Assembly (NCBI RefSeq): GCF_022448905.1
Contig: NZ_JAKVCW010000011.1
Location: forward strand, 62,001 to 126,000
Length of the DNA: 64,000 bases
Origin: Shimia sp.
Lineage (GTDB): Bacteria; Pseudomonadota; Alphaproteobacteria; Rhodobacterales; Rhodobacteraceae
Reading direction: 5' to 3'
Part shown: positions 53,885 to 62,644 of the stretch, in pieces
Layout of the letters: each line of letters opens with the position of its first letter
Position numbering within the stretch: position 1 is the first letter of the stretch
Notes under the pieces: model-generated
What the model saw: only the letters and a program-made list of their open reading frames with translations
Told to the model about the DNA's origin: nothing
Database searches by the model: none
Made by a program: the position numbers and the translations under genes

Positions 53885-55666
53885 ATGCTGCGCACTATTC
53901 TGTCGCTATTTGTGGCACTGCTTTTCAGTGTCACCTCCGCCATTGCCCAATCCTCAGATGACATCGTTTGGGTACAGCTCGAAGCCCAACCCAGCTTGAC
54001 GCAAGCCAGTGAAAATATCCGCGCCTACGCCCAGCGTATGGACGATGTGAACGGCTTTACGCTGGGCGGTGGCTGGTACGCCATTGCGGTTGGCCCATAC
54101 CGCCGCGAGGACGCGGAAAACGTGTTGCGCGTTTACCGCTCGGAAGGTGTGATTCCCGTGGACGCCTATCTGGCCTCCGCTCGCGAATACCGCAGCCAGT
54201 TCTGGCCGGTGGGTGCCAACCAACTGGCAAACCCACAAGCCGCCCTTGCCGGTCAGCAGCCAACCCAAACCGCACAGCAGGACACGCAGGTTGTGATCGT
54301 GGAAACGCCGGTGGAACCCGAAGTGGCTCCGGTGCCGCAGCAGCCGGACGAAACCGTCCGCGAAGCCCGAGCTAGTGAGGCCGCTCTGACCCGCGACGAG
54401 AAGAAGACCTTGCAGGAATGGCTTCAATGGGCGGGGTACTACAACTCTGCCATCGACGGCTCCTTTGGTCGTGGCACCCGCGCGTCCATGTCCAACTGGC
54501 AGGCCGACAACGGCTTTGACGTCACCGGCGTGATGACCACCCTGCAGCGCGACACCCTGCGCCGCCAATACTTCGCCGTACTGGAAGGTATGAACCTGCA
54601 ACTGGTCAGCGATCTGGACGCCGGCATCGAGATGATTGTGCCTATGGGCGCTGTTGCAAAAGCCGCTTCCGAATATCCATTTGTACGGTATCAGGCCTCA
54701 GGTGACATCCCGGCGCAGGTCCTGCTGATCAGCCAGGAAGGCGACCAGAACACCCTGTTTGGTCTCTATGACATCATGCAAACGCTGGAAATTGTCCCAC
54801 TGGACGGCCCACGTGAGCGCAAGAAGTCCAGCTTTGTTCTGACAGGTCAAAACGCCAACATCGTCAGCCACACCGAAGTCACCCTGAAAGAGGGCCAAAT
54901 CAAAGGCTTCACTCTGGTGTGGCCAGCCGGTGATGAAGAGCGCCGCACCCGTATTCTCGGCGAAATGCAGGCCAGCTTCACCCGTATCGGCGGCGTGCTG
55001 GACCCAGCCGCCGGGGACGACACAGCACAGGACATCGACCTAATCTCCGGCCTGCAGGTGCGCAAGCCGAAACAGTCCCGTTCCGGCTTCTTCATCGACC
55101 GCAAAGGCCACGTGGTGACCACTGCTGAGGCGGTTCAGAACTGCACCAAAGTCACCATTGAAGAAGACTACGACGCGCAGGTATCCGTGATCGACGAAGC
55201 GCTTGGCATTGCTATCCTGAGCCCTACCTCGGCGCTGGCACCAATTGACATCGCCACCCTGCGGGAAGGTGCCCCGCGCATTCAATCCGAAGTCGCCGTT
55301 GCGGGCTATTCCTACGAAGGGGCCCTCGGCGCACCAACGCTGACCTTTGGCCAATTGGCGGACGTAAAGGGCCTGGGCGGCGAGCAAGAGCTCACCCGTC
55401 TGGCGCTGAACGTGCAGCCTGGCGACTGGGGTGGCCCTGTGTTTGACACAGGCGGTTCCGTGTTTGGTATGCTACTGCCACGCGACGCGCAGTCCGCACA
55501 ACAGCTGCCGGAAGAAGTGAACTTCGCCATAAACAGCGACGCCATCCGCACCTTGCTGGCGCAGGAAGGCATCCAGGCCGACCTGTCCTCCAACGGCGCG
55601 GCCATGGCGCCTGAAGACCTAACCAAACAGGCCAGCGACATGACGGTTCTGGTGAGCTGCTGGTAA
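53885..55666 (+). CDS. secreted SPOR / peptidoglycan-binding protein with inactive trypsin-like domain
   Basis: 593 residues. A signal peptide (MLRTILSLFVALLFSVTSAIA) is followed by a SPOR-like repeat at ~25-105 (GGGWYAIAVGPYRREDAENVLRVYRSEG) and a Gln/Pro-rich linker. A PG_binding_1 domain comes next (~180-230, LQEWLQWAGYYNSAIDGSFGRGTRASMSNWQ). The middle region is unassigned, and an HtrA/trypsin-like domain lies at ~395-560. In the last domain the catalytic His position is Glu415 (VVTTAEAVQNC), the Asp position is Gly441 (EALGIAIL) and the Ser position is Trp515 (QPGDWGGPVF). It therefore should not be a serine protease. I infer a cell-wall-binding scaffold or sensor. Divergent from glyQ; a terminator follows. 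Confidence 0.85.
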   Translation: MLRTILSLFVALLFSVTSAIAQSSDDIVWVQLEAQPSLTQASENIRAYAQRMDDVNGFTLGGGWYAIAVGPYRREDAENVLRVYRSEGVIPVDAYLASAREYRSQFWPVGANQLANPQAALAGQQPTQTAQQDTQVVIVETPVEPEVAPVPQQPDETVREARASEAALTRDEKKTLQEWLQWAGYYNSAIDGSFGRGTRASMSNWQADNGFDVTGVMTTLQRDTLRRQYFAVLEGMNLQLVSDLDAGIEMIVPMGAVAKAASEYPFVRYQASGDIPAQVLLISQEGDQNTLFGLYDIMQTLEIVPLDGPRERKKSSFVLTGQNANIVSHTEVTLKEGQIKGFTLVWPAGDEERRTRILGEMQASFTRIGGVLDPAAGDDTAQDIDLISGLQVRKPKQSRSGFFIDRKGHVVTTAEAVQNCTKVTIEEDYDAQVSVIDEALGIAILSPTSALAPIDIATLREGAPRIQSEVAVAGYSYEGALGAPTLTFGQLADVKGLGGEQELTRLALNVQPGDWGGPVFDTGGSVFGMLLPRDAQSAQQLPEEVNFAINSDAIRTLLAQEGIQADLSSNGAAMAPEDLTKQASDMTVLVSCW

Positions 55667-55689
55667 GCAACTCCCACCACCACAAAAAC

Positions 55690-55720
55690 AAAGGGCGGCT
55701 CTTTTGGGAGCCGCCCTTTT
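55690..55720. terminator. terminator between the SPOR/PG-binding gene and the TPP-enzyme gene
   Basis: Arms AAAGGGCGGCTC and GAGCCGCCCTTT with a short loop, then T. It works on both strands and sits between convergent genes. Confidence 0.88.
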
Positions 55721-55739
55721 CATTTGAAGATCACGTTTT

Positions 55740-57392
55740 TCAGGAGGTCGACAGCGCCGCCGTCATCCGGATCATCGTCGGCCGATCTGCATCAAAAGCC
55801 TGCGTCAACGCCGCCTGTAACTCCGCAGTCGTCTTCGGCTCTGTTGCCAAACAATCATAGCTTTCCGCCAACTTGCAGAAATCCGGGTTCACCGCCACCA
55901 CTGCATTGGGCGCAATCTGACTGGCCACCATGCTGTCTTCGATCTCCTTGAGCTTGTGGTTGTCCCACAGCAAAATTGGGATCGGCAGCTTCATCTCCAC
56001 AGCCGCGCCGAGTTCCTGCACGGTATATTGGAACCCGTAGTCCCCCGCGATGCAGACCGTCGGCTTGCCACGGCGCGCCATCGCGCCGCCAATCGAGGCT
56101 GGCAACGCATACCCCAAGGTGCCGAAGCCGCTGGGATGGTGCCAAAACCCGGGCCGGTCCATGTCCCAGACCTCTTTTGCGACATAGGCAAACTGCGTCA
56201 TATCCGAATAGATCATCGCGTCCTCCGGCATAACCTCTGACAACACGTCACAGATCTCGGCAATGCCAGGGCGTTCTGCGTCAGTTTCGGCGCGGAAGCG
56301 TTTCTTTGCGGCAGCAATCTCTGCCGCCTTCCATTTTGGCGGCACCGCGTCGTCCGGCAACGCATCATTCATCGACAGCAAAAAGGAGACATCCGCCCGC
56401 AGCTTCATCACAAACGAAAAGGCATCCGCTTGCACCATGGTGTCTGCCCGATGCCGGTCCGCCAACACTTCGGGGTCGATGTCCACGCGCACAAGCCGCC
56501 CGGTTTGGCCAAGCTCATCACGCCACAAATCGCATTCACTCAACTCGGTACCAATCGCGATCACCAGATCGCTGTCGCCAATGATCCGTTTGCTCTCTGC
56601 GCGACCAAGATAGGTGCCAAAGCTCATCGCCTCATCCGGCGCCAAAAGGCCAGCCCCCGCATAGGTCATAAAGGCCGCAGCGCCGGTTTCTTTGAGCAGC
56701 AGGCGCATATGCAAAGCCGCCGCCTCGCCGGAGGATGCTAATCCGCCGCCCAAAATGAACAACGGCTTCTTCGCATTGAGTAAATCCTGCGCCACACCGC
56801 GCATATCCCCTGCCGCAAAGCCTGCATGGCTCTCCATAGCGCCCGGTCGTGCTACTGGTGCTTCAGGAGCCATCGCACCCAAAAGGGCAATCGGCACCTG
56901 GATGTGCTTGGGGCGTGGGCGTTGTGTCTCAAATTCCACCAACGCACGGTCAATCAAATCATAGGCCGCCCGAGGTGTGCGCGCCTCCTCGGACCAATCA
57001 CACACAGTCGCCGCCGCCCCGCGCTGATCGCGCATCTGGTGCAACTGGCCACGATGACCGACATGCTCATCGAGACAACTCGACAATGTCAGCACCGAAA
57101 CACTGTCGGAATAGGCCTGCCCCAATGGCGTCAGGATGTTGCACACCCCCGGTCCCGTGATGACATAGGCCACGCCGGGCTTGCCGCTGGCCCGCGCATA
57201 ACCATCAGCCATAAAGCCAGCGCCTTGTTCATGACGCGCGAGAACATGCGTGATCCCAGCTTCTTCAATGCCACGATACATCTCCACATTGTGCACACCG
57301 GGAATGCCAAAAATAACATCCACACCACGTGCTTTCAGCATGTGCGAAATCTGCGCCCCCAAAGGACGCATCTCCTGATCCATTGCCGCCAT
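55740..57392 (-). CDS. thiamine-diphosphate-dependent decarboxylase/synthase, acetolactate-synthase-like
   Basis: 550 residues with the three domains of the TPP decarboxylase superfamily. The PYR domain has the activating Glu in VLARHEQGAGFMADGYARASG. The central domain has FILGGGLASSGEAAALHMRLL. The PP domain has the metal/TPP motif GDYGFQYTVQELGAAVEMKLPIPILLWDNHKL. The family includes acetolactate synthase, benzoylformate and phosphonopyruvate decarboxylases and sulfoacetaldehyde acetyltransferase; I cannot choose the substrate. The ATG at 57392 overlaps the trkH stop by four bases and has GGAGG upstream. No small regulatory subunit of acetolactate synthase is nearby, arguing against IlvB. 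Confidence 0.88.
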   Translation of the reverse strand: MAAMDQEMRPLGAQISHMLKARGVDVIFGIPGVHNVEMYRGIEEAGITHVLARHEQGAGFMADGYARASGKPGVAYVITGPGVCNILTPLGQAYSDSVSVLTLSSCLDEHVGHRGQLHQMRDQRGAAATVCDWSEEARTPRAAYDLIDRALVEFETQRPRPKHIQVPIALLGAMAPEAPVARPGAMESHAGFAAGDMRGVAQDLLNAKKPLFILGGGLASSGEAAALHMRLLLKETGAAAFMTYAGAGLLAPDEAMSFGTYLGRAESKRIIGDSDLVIAIGTELSECDLWRDELGQTGRLVRVDIDPEVLADRHRADTMVQADAFSFVMKLRADVSFLLSMNDALPDDAVPPKWKAAEIAAAKKRFRAETDAERPGIAEICDVLSEVMPEDAMIYSDMTQFAYVAKEVWDMDRPGFWHHPSGFGTLGYALPASIGGAMARRGKPTVCIAGDYGFQYTVQELGAAVEMKLPIPILLWDNHKLKEIEDSMVASQIAPNAVVAVNPDFCKLAESYDCLATEPKTTAELQAALTQAFDADRPTMIRMTAALSTS

Positions 57393-58840
57393 CAGGCCCT
57401 CCAGAATTGAACCGTAAAGAGTACATAGACCGCCAAAAGCTCCAGCCGGCCAATCAACATGCCCGCTGCCAATAGCCATTTGGCCGCATCATTCAGTGTC
57501 GCAAAGTTCCCGGCCGGGCCAATGATGTCGCCCAATCCGGGGCCAATATTGGCCAAAGCCGCCGCTGATCCGGACAAAGCCGTGGTGAAATCGAGCCCGG
57601 TCATGCCCAACAGAACAGCCAAACCGCCTAATGTCACTGTGAAGAACACAAAAAAGCTCATCACAGAACTCAGCACATCGTCGTCAATCTTGCGCCCTTG
57701 AAAGCTTGGCGAGAACACGCCGCTGGGGTGCTGGATTTTGCGGATTTGGGTTTTTATCGTGGCAAACAGCAGTTGATAGCGAAAGACTTTGATAGAACAG
57801 GCCGTCGACCCCGCACAGCCGCCGATCAGTCCAGCAAAGAACAGCACGGAGACGGGAAACCCGCCCCACTGCATATAGTCCGCGCTGGCATAACCGGTGC
57901 CGGTTACAATCGAAGTTGTGTTGAACAGCACTTTGCGAAAGCCCGCCTCGCTGCCCAATCCATTGCTCAGCACCTGCCAACTGGTGAGCATGATCACGAT
58001 CACCGCCACGGTCAGAAAGAATGCCCGGATCTGCGAGTCCTGCAGCAAGGGCTGCGCACTACCTGCCGTAAGCTGCACAAAGCGCACAAACGGCAAAGCC
58101 GCGAGCAGCATAAACACAACGGCGACATACTCGGTTCCGATAGAAAACCCACCAAAAGAGGAATCGTAATTGGCGAACCCGCCTGTGGCGATTGTGGTCA
58201 TCGCATGAACCACCGCATCAAACGGCTCCATGCCGGTGATGACGTAAGCGAACGCGCAAGCCACTGTCAGCGTGATGTAAATCACCGAAATCCGGCTGCT
58301 GATCTCTGTGGCCCGCGGCAAGATTTTTCCAAAGGTGTCAAAGCCTTCGCTACGGAAAATTTGCATGCCGCCCACGCGCAATTCCGGCAGAAACACCATC
58401 GCCACAACAATAATACCAATGCCGCCCAGCCATTGCAGCAATCCACGCCACAACAACATCCCACGCGGCAACGCATCCAGTCCAGAAAACACTGTGGAGC
58501 CGGTGGTCGTTAATCCGCTCATCGCTTCAAAAAACGCATCAACCACACGTGCCTCGGTCGCGCCCAACATGAAGGGCAAAGCGCCAAACATTGGCAGCGC
58601 AACCCATACCCCCGTGGTGAGCAAGAAGGTTTGTTGCAAGGAAAGTCCGTTACCGCGTCCATTGTGACAGGACAGTGCCACCATGCCGCCAGTCAAAGCC
58701 GTTACCAATGCGCTGACAAAAAATGTTTCCCAATGGGCGTTGCCATCCCAAAAATCAACAACCATGGGCAGCAGCATGGCCACGCCCAATATCGCCACCA
58801 AAAGGCCGATCACATATCCAACGGGTCGTAAGTCCAGCAT
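57392..58840 (-). CDS. trkH: TrkH-family potassium uptake protein
   Basis: 482 residues, channel-like subunit of the Trk/Ktr K+ system. Four M1-P-M2 repeats can be traced by their pore loops: DAFFEAMSGLTTTGSTVF (first), VHAMTTIATGGFANYDSSFG (second), NTTSIVTGTGYASADYMQW (third) and a last one near GSAAALANIGPGLGD. About 12 hydrophobic segments in all. No trkA gene is in the window. The stop overlaps the start of the TPP-enzyme gene, an odd but clear translational coupling. The ATG at 58840 places the first helix correctly. Confidence 0.93.
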   Translation of the reverse strand: MLDLRPVGYVIGLLVAILGVAMLLPMVVDFWDGNAHWETFFVSALVTALTGGMVALSCHNGRGNGLSLQQTFLLTTGVWVALPMFGALPFMLGATEARVVDAFFEAMSGLTTTGSTVFSGLDALPRGMLLWRGLLQWLGGIGIIVVAMVFLPELRVGGMQIFRSEGFDTFGKILPRATEISSRISVIYITLTVACAFAYVITGMEPFDAVVHAMTTIATGGFANYDSSFGGFSIGTEYVAVVFMLLAALPFVRFVQLTAGSAQPLLQDSQIRAFFLTVAVIVIMLTSWQVLSNGLGSEAGFRKVLFNTTSIVTGTGYASADYMQWGGFPVSVLFFAGLIGGCAGSTACSIKVFRYQLLFATIKTQIRKIQHPSGVFSPSFQGRKIDDDVLSSVMSFFVFFTVTLGGLAVLLGMTGLDFTTALSGSAAALANIGPGLGDIIGPAGNFATLNDAAKWLLAAGMLIGRLELLAVYVLFTVQFWRA

Positions 58841-58967
58841 GGCCGCAGGGTTGGCGCTTGCGCCAGCCACTGTCAAGCTCGTTCCAACTCTCCCCCAACA
58901 ACGGGCCGTCCGCACCCCCCTGTTCTATTACGCAAACGACAAAAAACGCCCCAACTGCGCCGCCAGA

Positions 58968-60068
58968 TTACCCGACGTGAAACAGCGTGGTGAACAATTT
59001 TGGATCGATGCTTTCGGAAGCAAACAACGGACCATCTGTTAGAACCGACACGGCATCGTGACTGTGCAAACTTTCCTGATGACTGGCAATCACACGGAAA
59101 TCGCCAATGCGCGGGTCGGCCTTCAACTTCTCGCAGAACAGCCGCGCGGCATCTTCCACAAAAATCGGGTTGGCGGCGTTTAACTCTGCAAAGGCCTGCT
59201 CATCCTCACGCTTTACCATGACCTGTGTTTCTGTTGGCACAGCGGCGCGCGCCAGATCAATCAGATCCTCAAACCACACCCGCGGTTGGTCCACAATCTC
59301 CACAGAAATACGTGCCACAGAGCGCTGAGAATGTGGCGTGGCCAACTGCCCGCGTGACATCCGCGCATGTTCACTCAACTCCAGCGAACATGGACAGGTT
59401 GAGGAATAGACATAGTCCAAATGCATGATCTTATGCGTGGTCTCACCATGCTGCACCTTTTCCAGCGCGATGTCGTAATACTGATAGCCTTCAAGGCCAG
59501 ACCGCAGCGATTTGATCTTCATAGGATAGGAAAACCGCATCTGCAGCCGTGCATCAAAGCTCTCCAGATCGGTAATGTAGTCCGCCAAGGCCGCTTCCAT
59601 CACGCTGAAGCTGAAGGTCTTCTCGGCGTGTTTATAAAACGACCGCATGATCCGGGACATGTTGATGCCCTTCTTGTCGGCTTCCAAGCTGACCGTACCG
59701 GTGACGCTGGTCTCCAACGTGATGTCACCATTGTCACGTGTGTGAAACCGGATTGGCAGGCGAAAGTTTGAAATCCCCACGTGCTGGATCTGCTGTTTTT
59801 CACCTTTGATCAAGCTCTCCGGACCGTTCTGCAGGTCTGGCAGCGTCGCGCGATACTGTGGCGTGGCCTCAAAATCCTCAGGGTATCGGCGCGACAAATC
59901 TGGGTAGTTCGCAAGTGGTTGATCCGGCAGCAACCGTGCAACCGCCGGGTCCAGCTCGGCAATCTCGGTCACAGACGCAGACTGCGCCCAGGCCCGCAAA
60001 CGCGCCAACGCCTCTGCAGCCTCTTCCCGTGTCATTTCAGTGTGGGTCTTGGAAGTCTGAACATTCAT
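58968..60068 (-). CDS. folE2: GTP cyclohydrolase FolE2 (type IB)
   Basis: 366 residues. It opens the pterin ring of GTP to 7,8-dihydroneopterin triphosphate, the first step of folate synthesis, using Zn or other divalent metals. Family motifs: HVGISNFRLPIRF, GTVSLEADKKGINMSRIMRSFYKH, MKIKSLRSGLEGYQYYDI, the catalytic Cys in SSTCPCSLELSEHARM, QRSVARISVEIV and HSHDAVSVL. Combined with folB and folP at 42.5-44.5 kb this window encodes three folate enzymes. FolE2 genes are often induced by zinc shortage; I did not find a convincing Zur box in the 178 bases upstream. The ATG at 60068 is preferred over a TTG at 60074. Confidence 0.95.
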   Translation of the reverse strand: MNVQTSKTHTEMTREEAAEALARLRAWAQSASVTEIAELDPAVARLLPDQPLANYPDLSRRYPEDFEATPQYRATLPDLQNGPESLIKGEKQQIQHVGISNFRLPIRFHTRDNGDITLETSVTGTVSLEADKKGINMSRIMRSFYKHAEKTFSFSVMEAALADYITDLESFDARLQMRFSYPMKIKSLRSGLEGYQYYDIALEKVQHGETTHKIMHLDYVYSSTCPCSLELSEHARMSRGQLATPHSQRSVARISVEIVDQPRVWFEDLIDLARAAVPTETQVMVKREDEQAFAELNAANPIFVEDAARLFCEKLKADPRIGDFRVIASHQESLHSHDAVSVLTDGPLFASESIDPKLFTTLFHVG

Positions 60069-60246
60069 AGCCAAGCGCCTTTTCCCTGCTGCCGCCTCAC
60101 TAACTTAGTCAGTCCGCCGACAAAATGCTAATATCGTTAACACATACGCAAAAAACGACACCTTGGTTCACACCGCAGTTACTGACGCAAAGGGCGCCCG
60201 ACCTGTCCGTCGCGCGCCCCAATCTTGCTCCGAAGTCACGCCGCCT

Positions 60247-61434
60247 TTAAGCCTGTGAGGCCTCAATTGCGCGGGTGATATCCTTGATCAGATCATCAGT
60301 GTCCTCCAACCCAACGGAGAACCGCACCAGACCGGGAGTGATCCCAAGGTCTTCCTTCACCTCATCCGTCAAACGCTGGTGGGTCGTGGTCGCCGGGTGC
60401 GTGGCAATCGACTTTGCGTCGCCAAGGTTGTTGGAAATCACCGCAATCTCAAGTGCATTTAGGAACTTGAACGCGGCTTCGCGTCCGCCTTTGATGTCGA
60501 GAGACAGAACCGTGCCGCCCTTGCCGCCCAGCTGTTTCTTCACCAAAGCGGCCTGCGCATGGCTTTCCAAACCCGGATAGATTGTGCGCTCCAAGGCCGA
60601 ATGGCCTTCCAGAGCCGACGCAATGGCCAAAGCACTCTCTGCCTGCGCCCGAACACGCAGATCAATGGTCTCCAGACCTTTCAGCATCACCCAGGCATTA
60701 AACGGGCTCATGCTGCCACCGGTGTGCTTCATGTAGGGCTCAAGCGTGCCGCGGATGAAGTCTTTGGTGCCCAGAACAACCCCGCCCAACGCCCGGCCTT
60801 GGCCGTCGATATGTTTGGTCGCCGAGTAGATCACCACATCCGCGCCTTGCTCAATCGCGTTGGAAAACACCGGTGTGGAGAACACATTGTCCACCAGCAC
60901 TGTCGCGCCGACTTCATGGGCGATCTGTGCCACCGCAGTGATGTTGATCACCTCCAGCGTCGGATTGGACATGCTTTCAAAGAATACCGCTTTGGTGTCT
61001 GGACGCATCGCCGCTTTCCAAGCGGCCAAATCCGTGCCATCGACAAAGGTCACTTCCACGCCATATCGGCCCAGGATGTCCTGCAATACGTAGATGCAAG
61101 AGCCAAACAGCGCCTTAGCCGAAACAACGTGATCGCCCGCCTTCAACATAGAGGTCAACGCACCGCTGACTGCCGCCATGCCGCTGGCTGTGGCAAAGGC
61201 ATCCTCTGCCCCCTCAAGCGCCGCAATACGCTCTTCGAACATTGCCACGGTTGGGTTGCCATAGCGCGCATAGATGAACTCATCTTCGCCGGTTTCGATA
61301 AAGCGGGCCTCGGCCTGTTCCGCGCTGTCGTACACAAAGCCCTGTGTCAGGAAAATTGCCTCACTGACCTCTTTGTATTGGCTGCGTCGTGTACCGCCAT
61401 GCACCAGCTTTGTGCGTTTGTTCCAATCGCTCAT
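60247..61434 (-). CDS. metZ: O-succinylhomoserine sulfhydrylase MetZ
   Basis: 395 residues of the Cys/Met metabolism PLP family. It makes homocysteine directly from O-succinylhomoserine (or acetylhomoserine) and sulfide. Seen: YARYGNPTVAMFEERIAALEGAEDAFATASGMAA, VLVDNVFSTPVFSNAIEQGADVVIYSATKHIDGQGRALGG with the PLP lysine, and FNAWVMLKGLETIDLRVR. The ATG at 61434 starts SDWNKRTKLVHGG, the usual N-terminus. A SAM-II riboswitch and attenuator upstream show that it is shut off when S-adenosylmethionine is plentiful. Confidence 0.95.
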   Translation of the reverse strand: MSDWNKRTKLVHGGTRRSQYKEVSEAIFLTQGFVYDSAEQAEARFIETGEDEFIYARYGNPTVAMFEERIAALEGAEDAFATASGMAAVSGALTSMLKAGDHVVSAKALFGSCIYVLQDILGRYGVEVTFVDGTDLAAWKAAMRPDTKAVFFESMSNPTLEVINITAVAQIAHEVGATVLVDNVFSTPVFSNAIEQGADVVIYSATKHIDGQGRALGGVVLGTKDFIRGTLEPYMKHTGGSMSPFNAWVMLKGLETIDLRVRAQAESALAIASALEGHSALERTIYPGLESHAQAALVKKQLGGKGGTVLSLDIKGGREAAFKFLNALEIAVISNNLGDAKSIATHPATTTHQRLTDEVKEDLGITPGLVRFSVGLEDTDDLIKDITRAIEASQA

Positions 61435-61465
61435 GTCATCTCTCCCGGGCCTCTCTGACCGGCCC

Positions 61466-61500
61466 AAATAAAAAGCCCCGTTCCGGCCAAGCGGAAGGGG
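61466..61500 (-). terminator. attenuator (intrinsic terminator) between the SAM-II riboswitch and metZ
   Basis: On the minus strand CCCCTTCCG pairs with CGGAACGGGG (one bulged G) and is followed by CTTTTTATTT. It lies 15 bases after the riboswitch and 32 bases before the metZ start, so SAM control most likely acts by premature termination. Confidence 0.75.
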
Positions 61501-61514
61501 CTCCTTCGTCCTGA

Positions 61515-61568
61515 CCTCTTTAGCGGCATCTTTAACGTGGCCCGCAATCCGGTAACAAATCGCCACGC
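61515..61568 (-). ncRNA. SAM-II riboswitch of metZ
   Basis: On the minus strand stem CGTGGC (61567-61562) pairs with GCCACG (61541-61536). The loop reads GATTTGTTACCGGATTGCGG, and the 3' strand continues TTAAAGATGCCGCTAAAGAGG. This matches the SAM-II pseudoknot class: stem, GAUUU..CCG..UUGC loop, and the 3' UUAAA/GCUAAA/AGG tail, which folds back into the loop. SAM-II RNAs in alphaproteobacteria are known in front of metA, metX, metZ and related genes. A promoter-like pair sits exactly one transcription-start distance upstream. Confidence 0.88.
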
Positions 61569-61572
61569 CTGC

Positions 61573-61601
61573 GAATTACGCCTGAACGCATCAAAGGTCA
61601 A
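61573..61601 (-). promoter_or_regulatory. candidate promoter of the metZ riboswitch transcript
   Basis: Minus-strand TTGACC (61601-61596), a 17-base spacer and TAATTC (61578-61573). Transcription would begin near 61566, right at the 5' stem of the SAM-II aptamer, which supports the assignment. Confidence 0.55.
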
Positions 61602-61696
61602 GCCACACAGGCCCCTTCACCAAGCTGTGACGCGGACTTTACGCAATCTGCACATTTTCGCGCAACACTGGGTTTTAGGTGAAAGGGGAAGCCGAC

Positions 61697-62608
61697 ATGG
61701 CGCTCATTCGGATCAACGCAGAAGGCAGAAACCCGGTACTGCACAGTACCAAAACCTCCCTTTGGCCTGCGTTGCGCCGGGCGATGCCTTCAACTGGCCC
61801 GATCACCATCATGCTGCACGGGTATAAGTTTGCCCCAAACGACCCCGATCATTGCCCACACAGTCATATCTTTGCCGCGCACGACGCCACATGCGGCAAA
61901 GCCATCAGTTGGCCGCGACGCTTGGGATTCTTGGATGCGTCGCACAACACCGGCCTCGGGGTCGCCTTTGGCTGGAACGCCCGAGGCTCGCTGAAACAAG
62001 CGCTGCGCTCCGCGTTGCGTGCCTCTCACGCGCTCGCAAAGTTGATCACTGAACTGCGTGACATTGCCCCCGACCGTCAAATCCACCTGATTGGTCACTC
62101 CATGGGCGCCTATGTCGCGCTCAGTACGCTGCGCCGCCTGCAACACGGTGACGTAGGCCGTATTGTTTTGCTCAACGGCGCTGTGTTCCGCCCCTGCGTT
62201 GCATTGGCGCTGCGCACGCCAGCTGGGCGCTCTGCAGAGCTGTTCAATGTCGTAAGCTCAGAAAATGCCTTCTACGACATCCTGTTTGAGCGCCTACTTG
62301 GACGCAACCCAGCGCATGATCGCTCCATTGGTCGCGGATTTGAAGCCCGCAACGCCGTCACAATTCGACTGGGCGATGCGCCCAGTTTGGAGAGCCTCGC
62401 CGAAATGGGACACACCATCGCGCCCCCCAAGCATTGGTTTTGCCACTGGTCGCCTTACTTGCGGCCTGGCGCAATGGCGTTTTATGGCACCTTGCTGCGG
62501 CACCCCCAATCCTTGCCGCTCTCGCTCCTGAAATCACAACTCTCGCGCCACACGCTGCCCATGGCCGGCCGTACCGGCCCCAAACCGCCCCCTTGCGGCA
62601 CGGCCTAA
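61697..62608 (+). CDS. alpha/beta hydrolase
   Basis: 303 residues. Nucleophile elbow GHSMG in IHLIGHSMGAYVALSTLRRL, an N-terminal oxyanion segment ITIMLHGYKFAPNDPDHCPHSHIF, and a late His candidate in EMGHTIAPPKHWFCHWSPY. The protein is rich in His and Arg and its lid region is unusual; no signal peptide. The substrate is unknown. The ATG at 61697 has AAAGGGG upstream. It is divergent from metZ and 36 bases before a GST gene. Confidence 0.85.
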   Translation: MALIRINAEGRNPVLHSTKTSLWPALRRAMPSTGPITIMLHGYKFAPNDPDHCPHSHIFAAHDATCGKAISWPRRLGFLDASHNTGLGVAFGWNARGSLKQALRSALRASHALAKLITELRDIAPDRQIHLIGHSMGAYVALSTLRRLQHGDVGRIVLLNGAVFRPCVALALRTPAGRSAELFNVVSSENAFYDILFERLLGRNPAHDRSIGRGFEARNAVTIRLGDAPSLESLAEMGHTIAPPKHWFCHWSPYLRPGAMAFYGTLLRHPQSLPLSLLKSQLSRHTLPMAGRTGPKPPPCGTA

Positions 62609-62644
62609 AACAGGCAAGCTTTGGGCACCACAACAGGAGCGCCC

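Noticed and set aside
60069..60246. Zur box in front of folE2
   Set aside because: The AT-rich part around 60126-60145 includes GTTAAC but not the paired alphaproteobacterial Zur consensus, so there is no support beyond the gene's known biology in other species.
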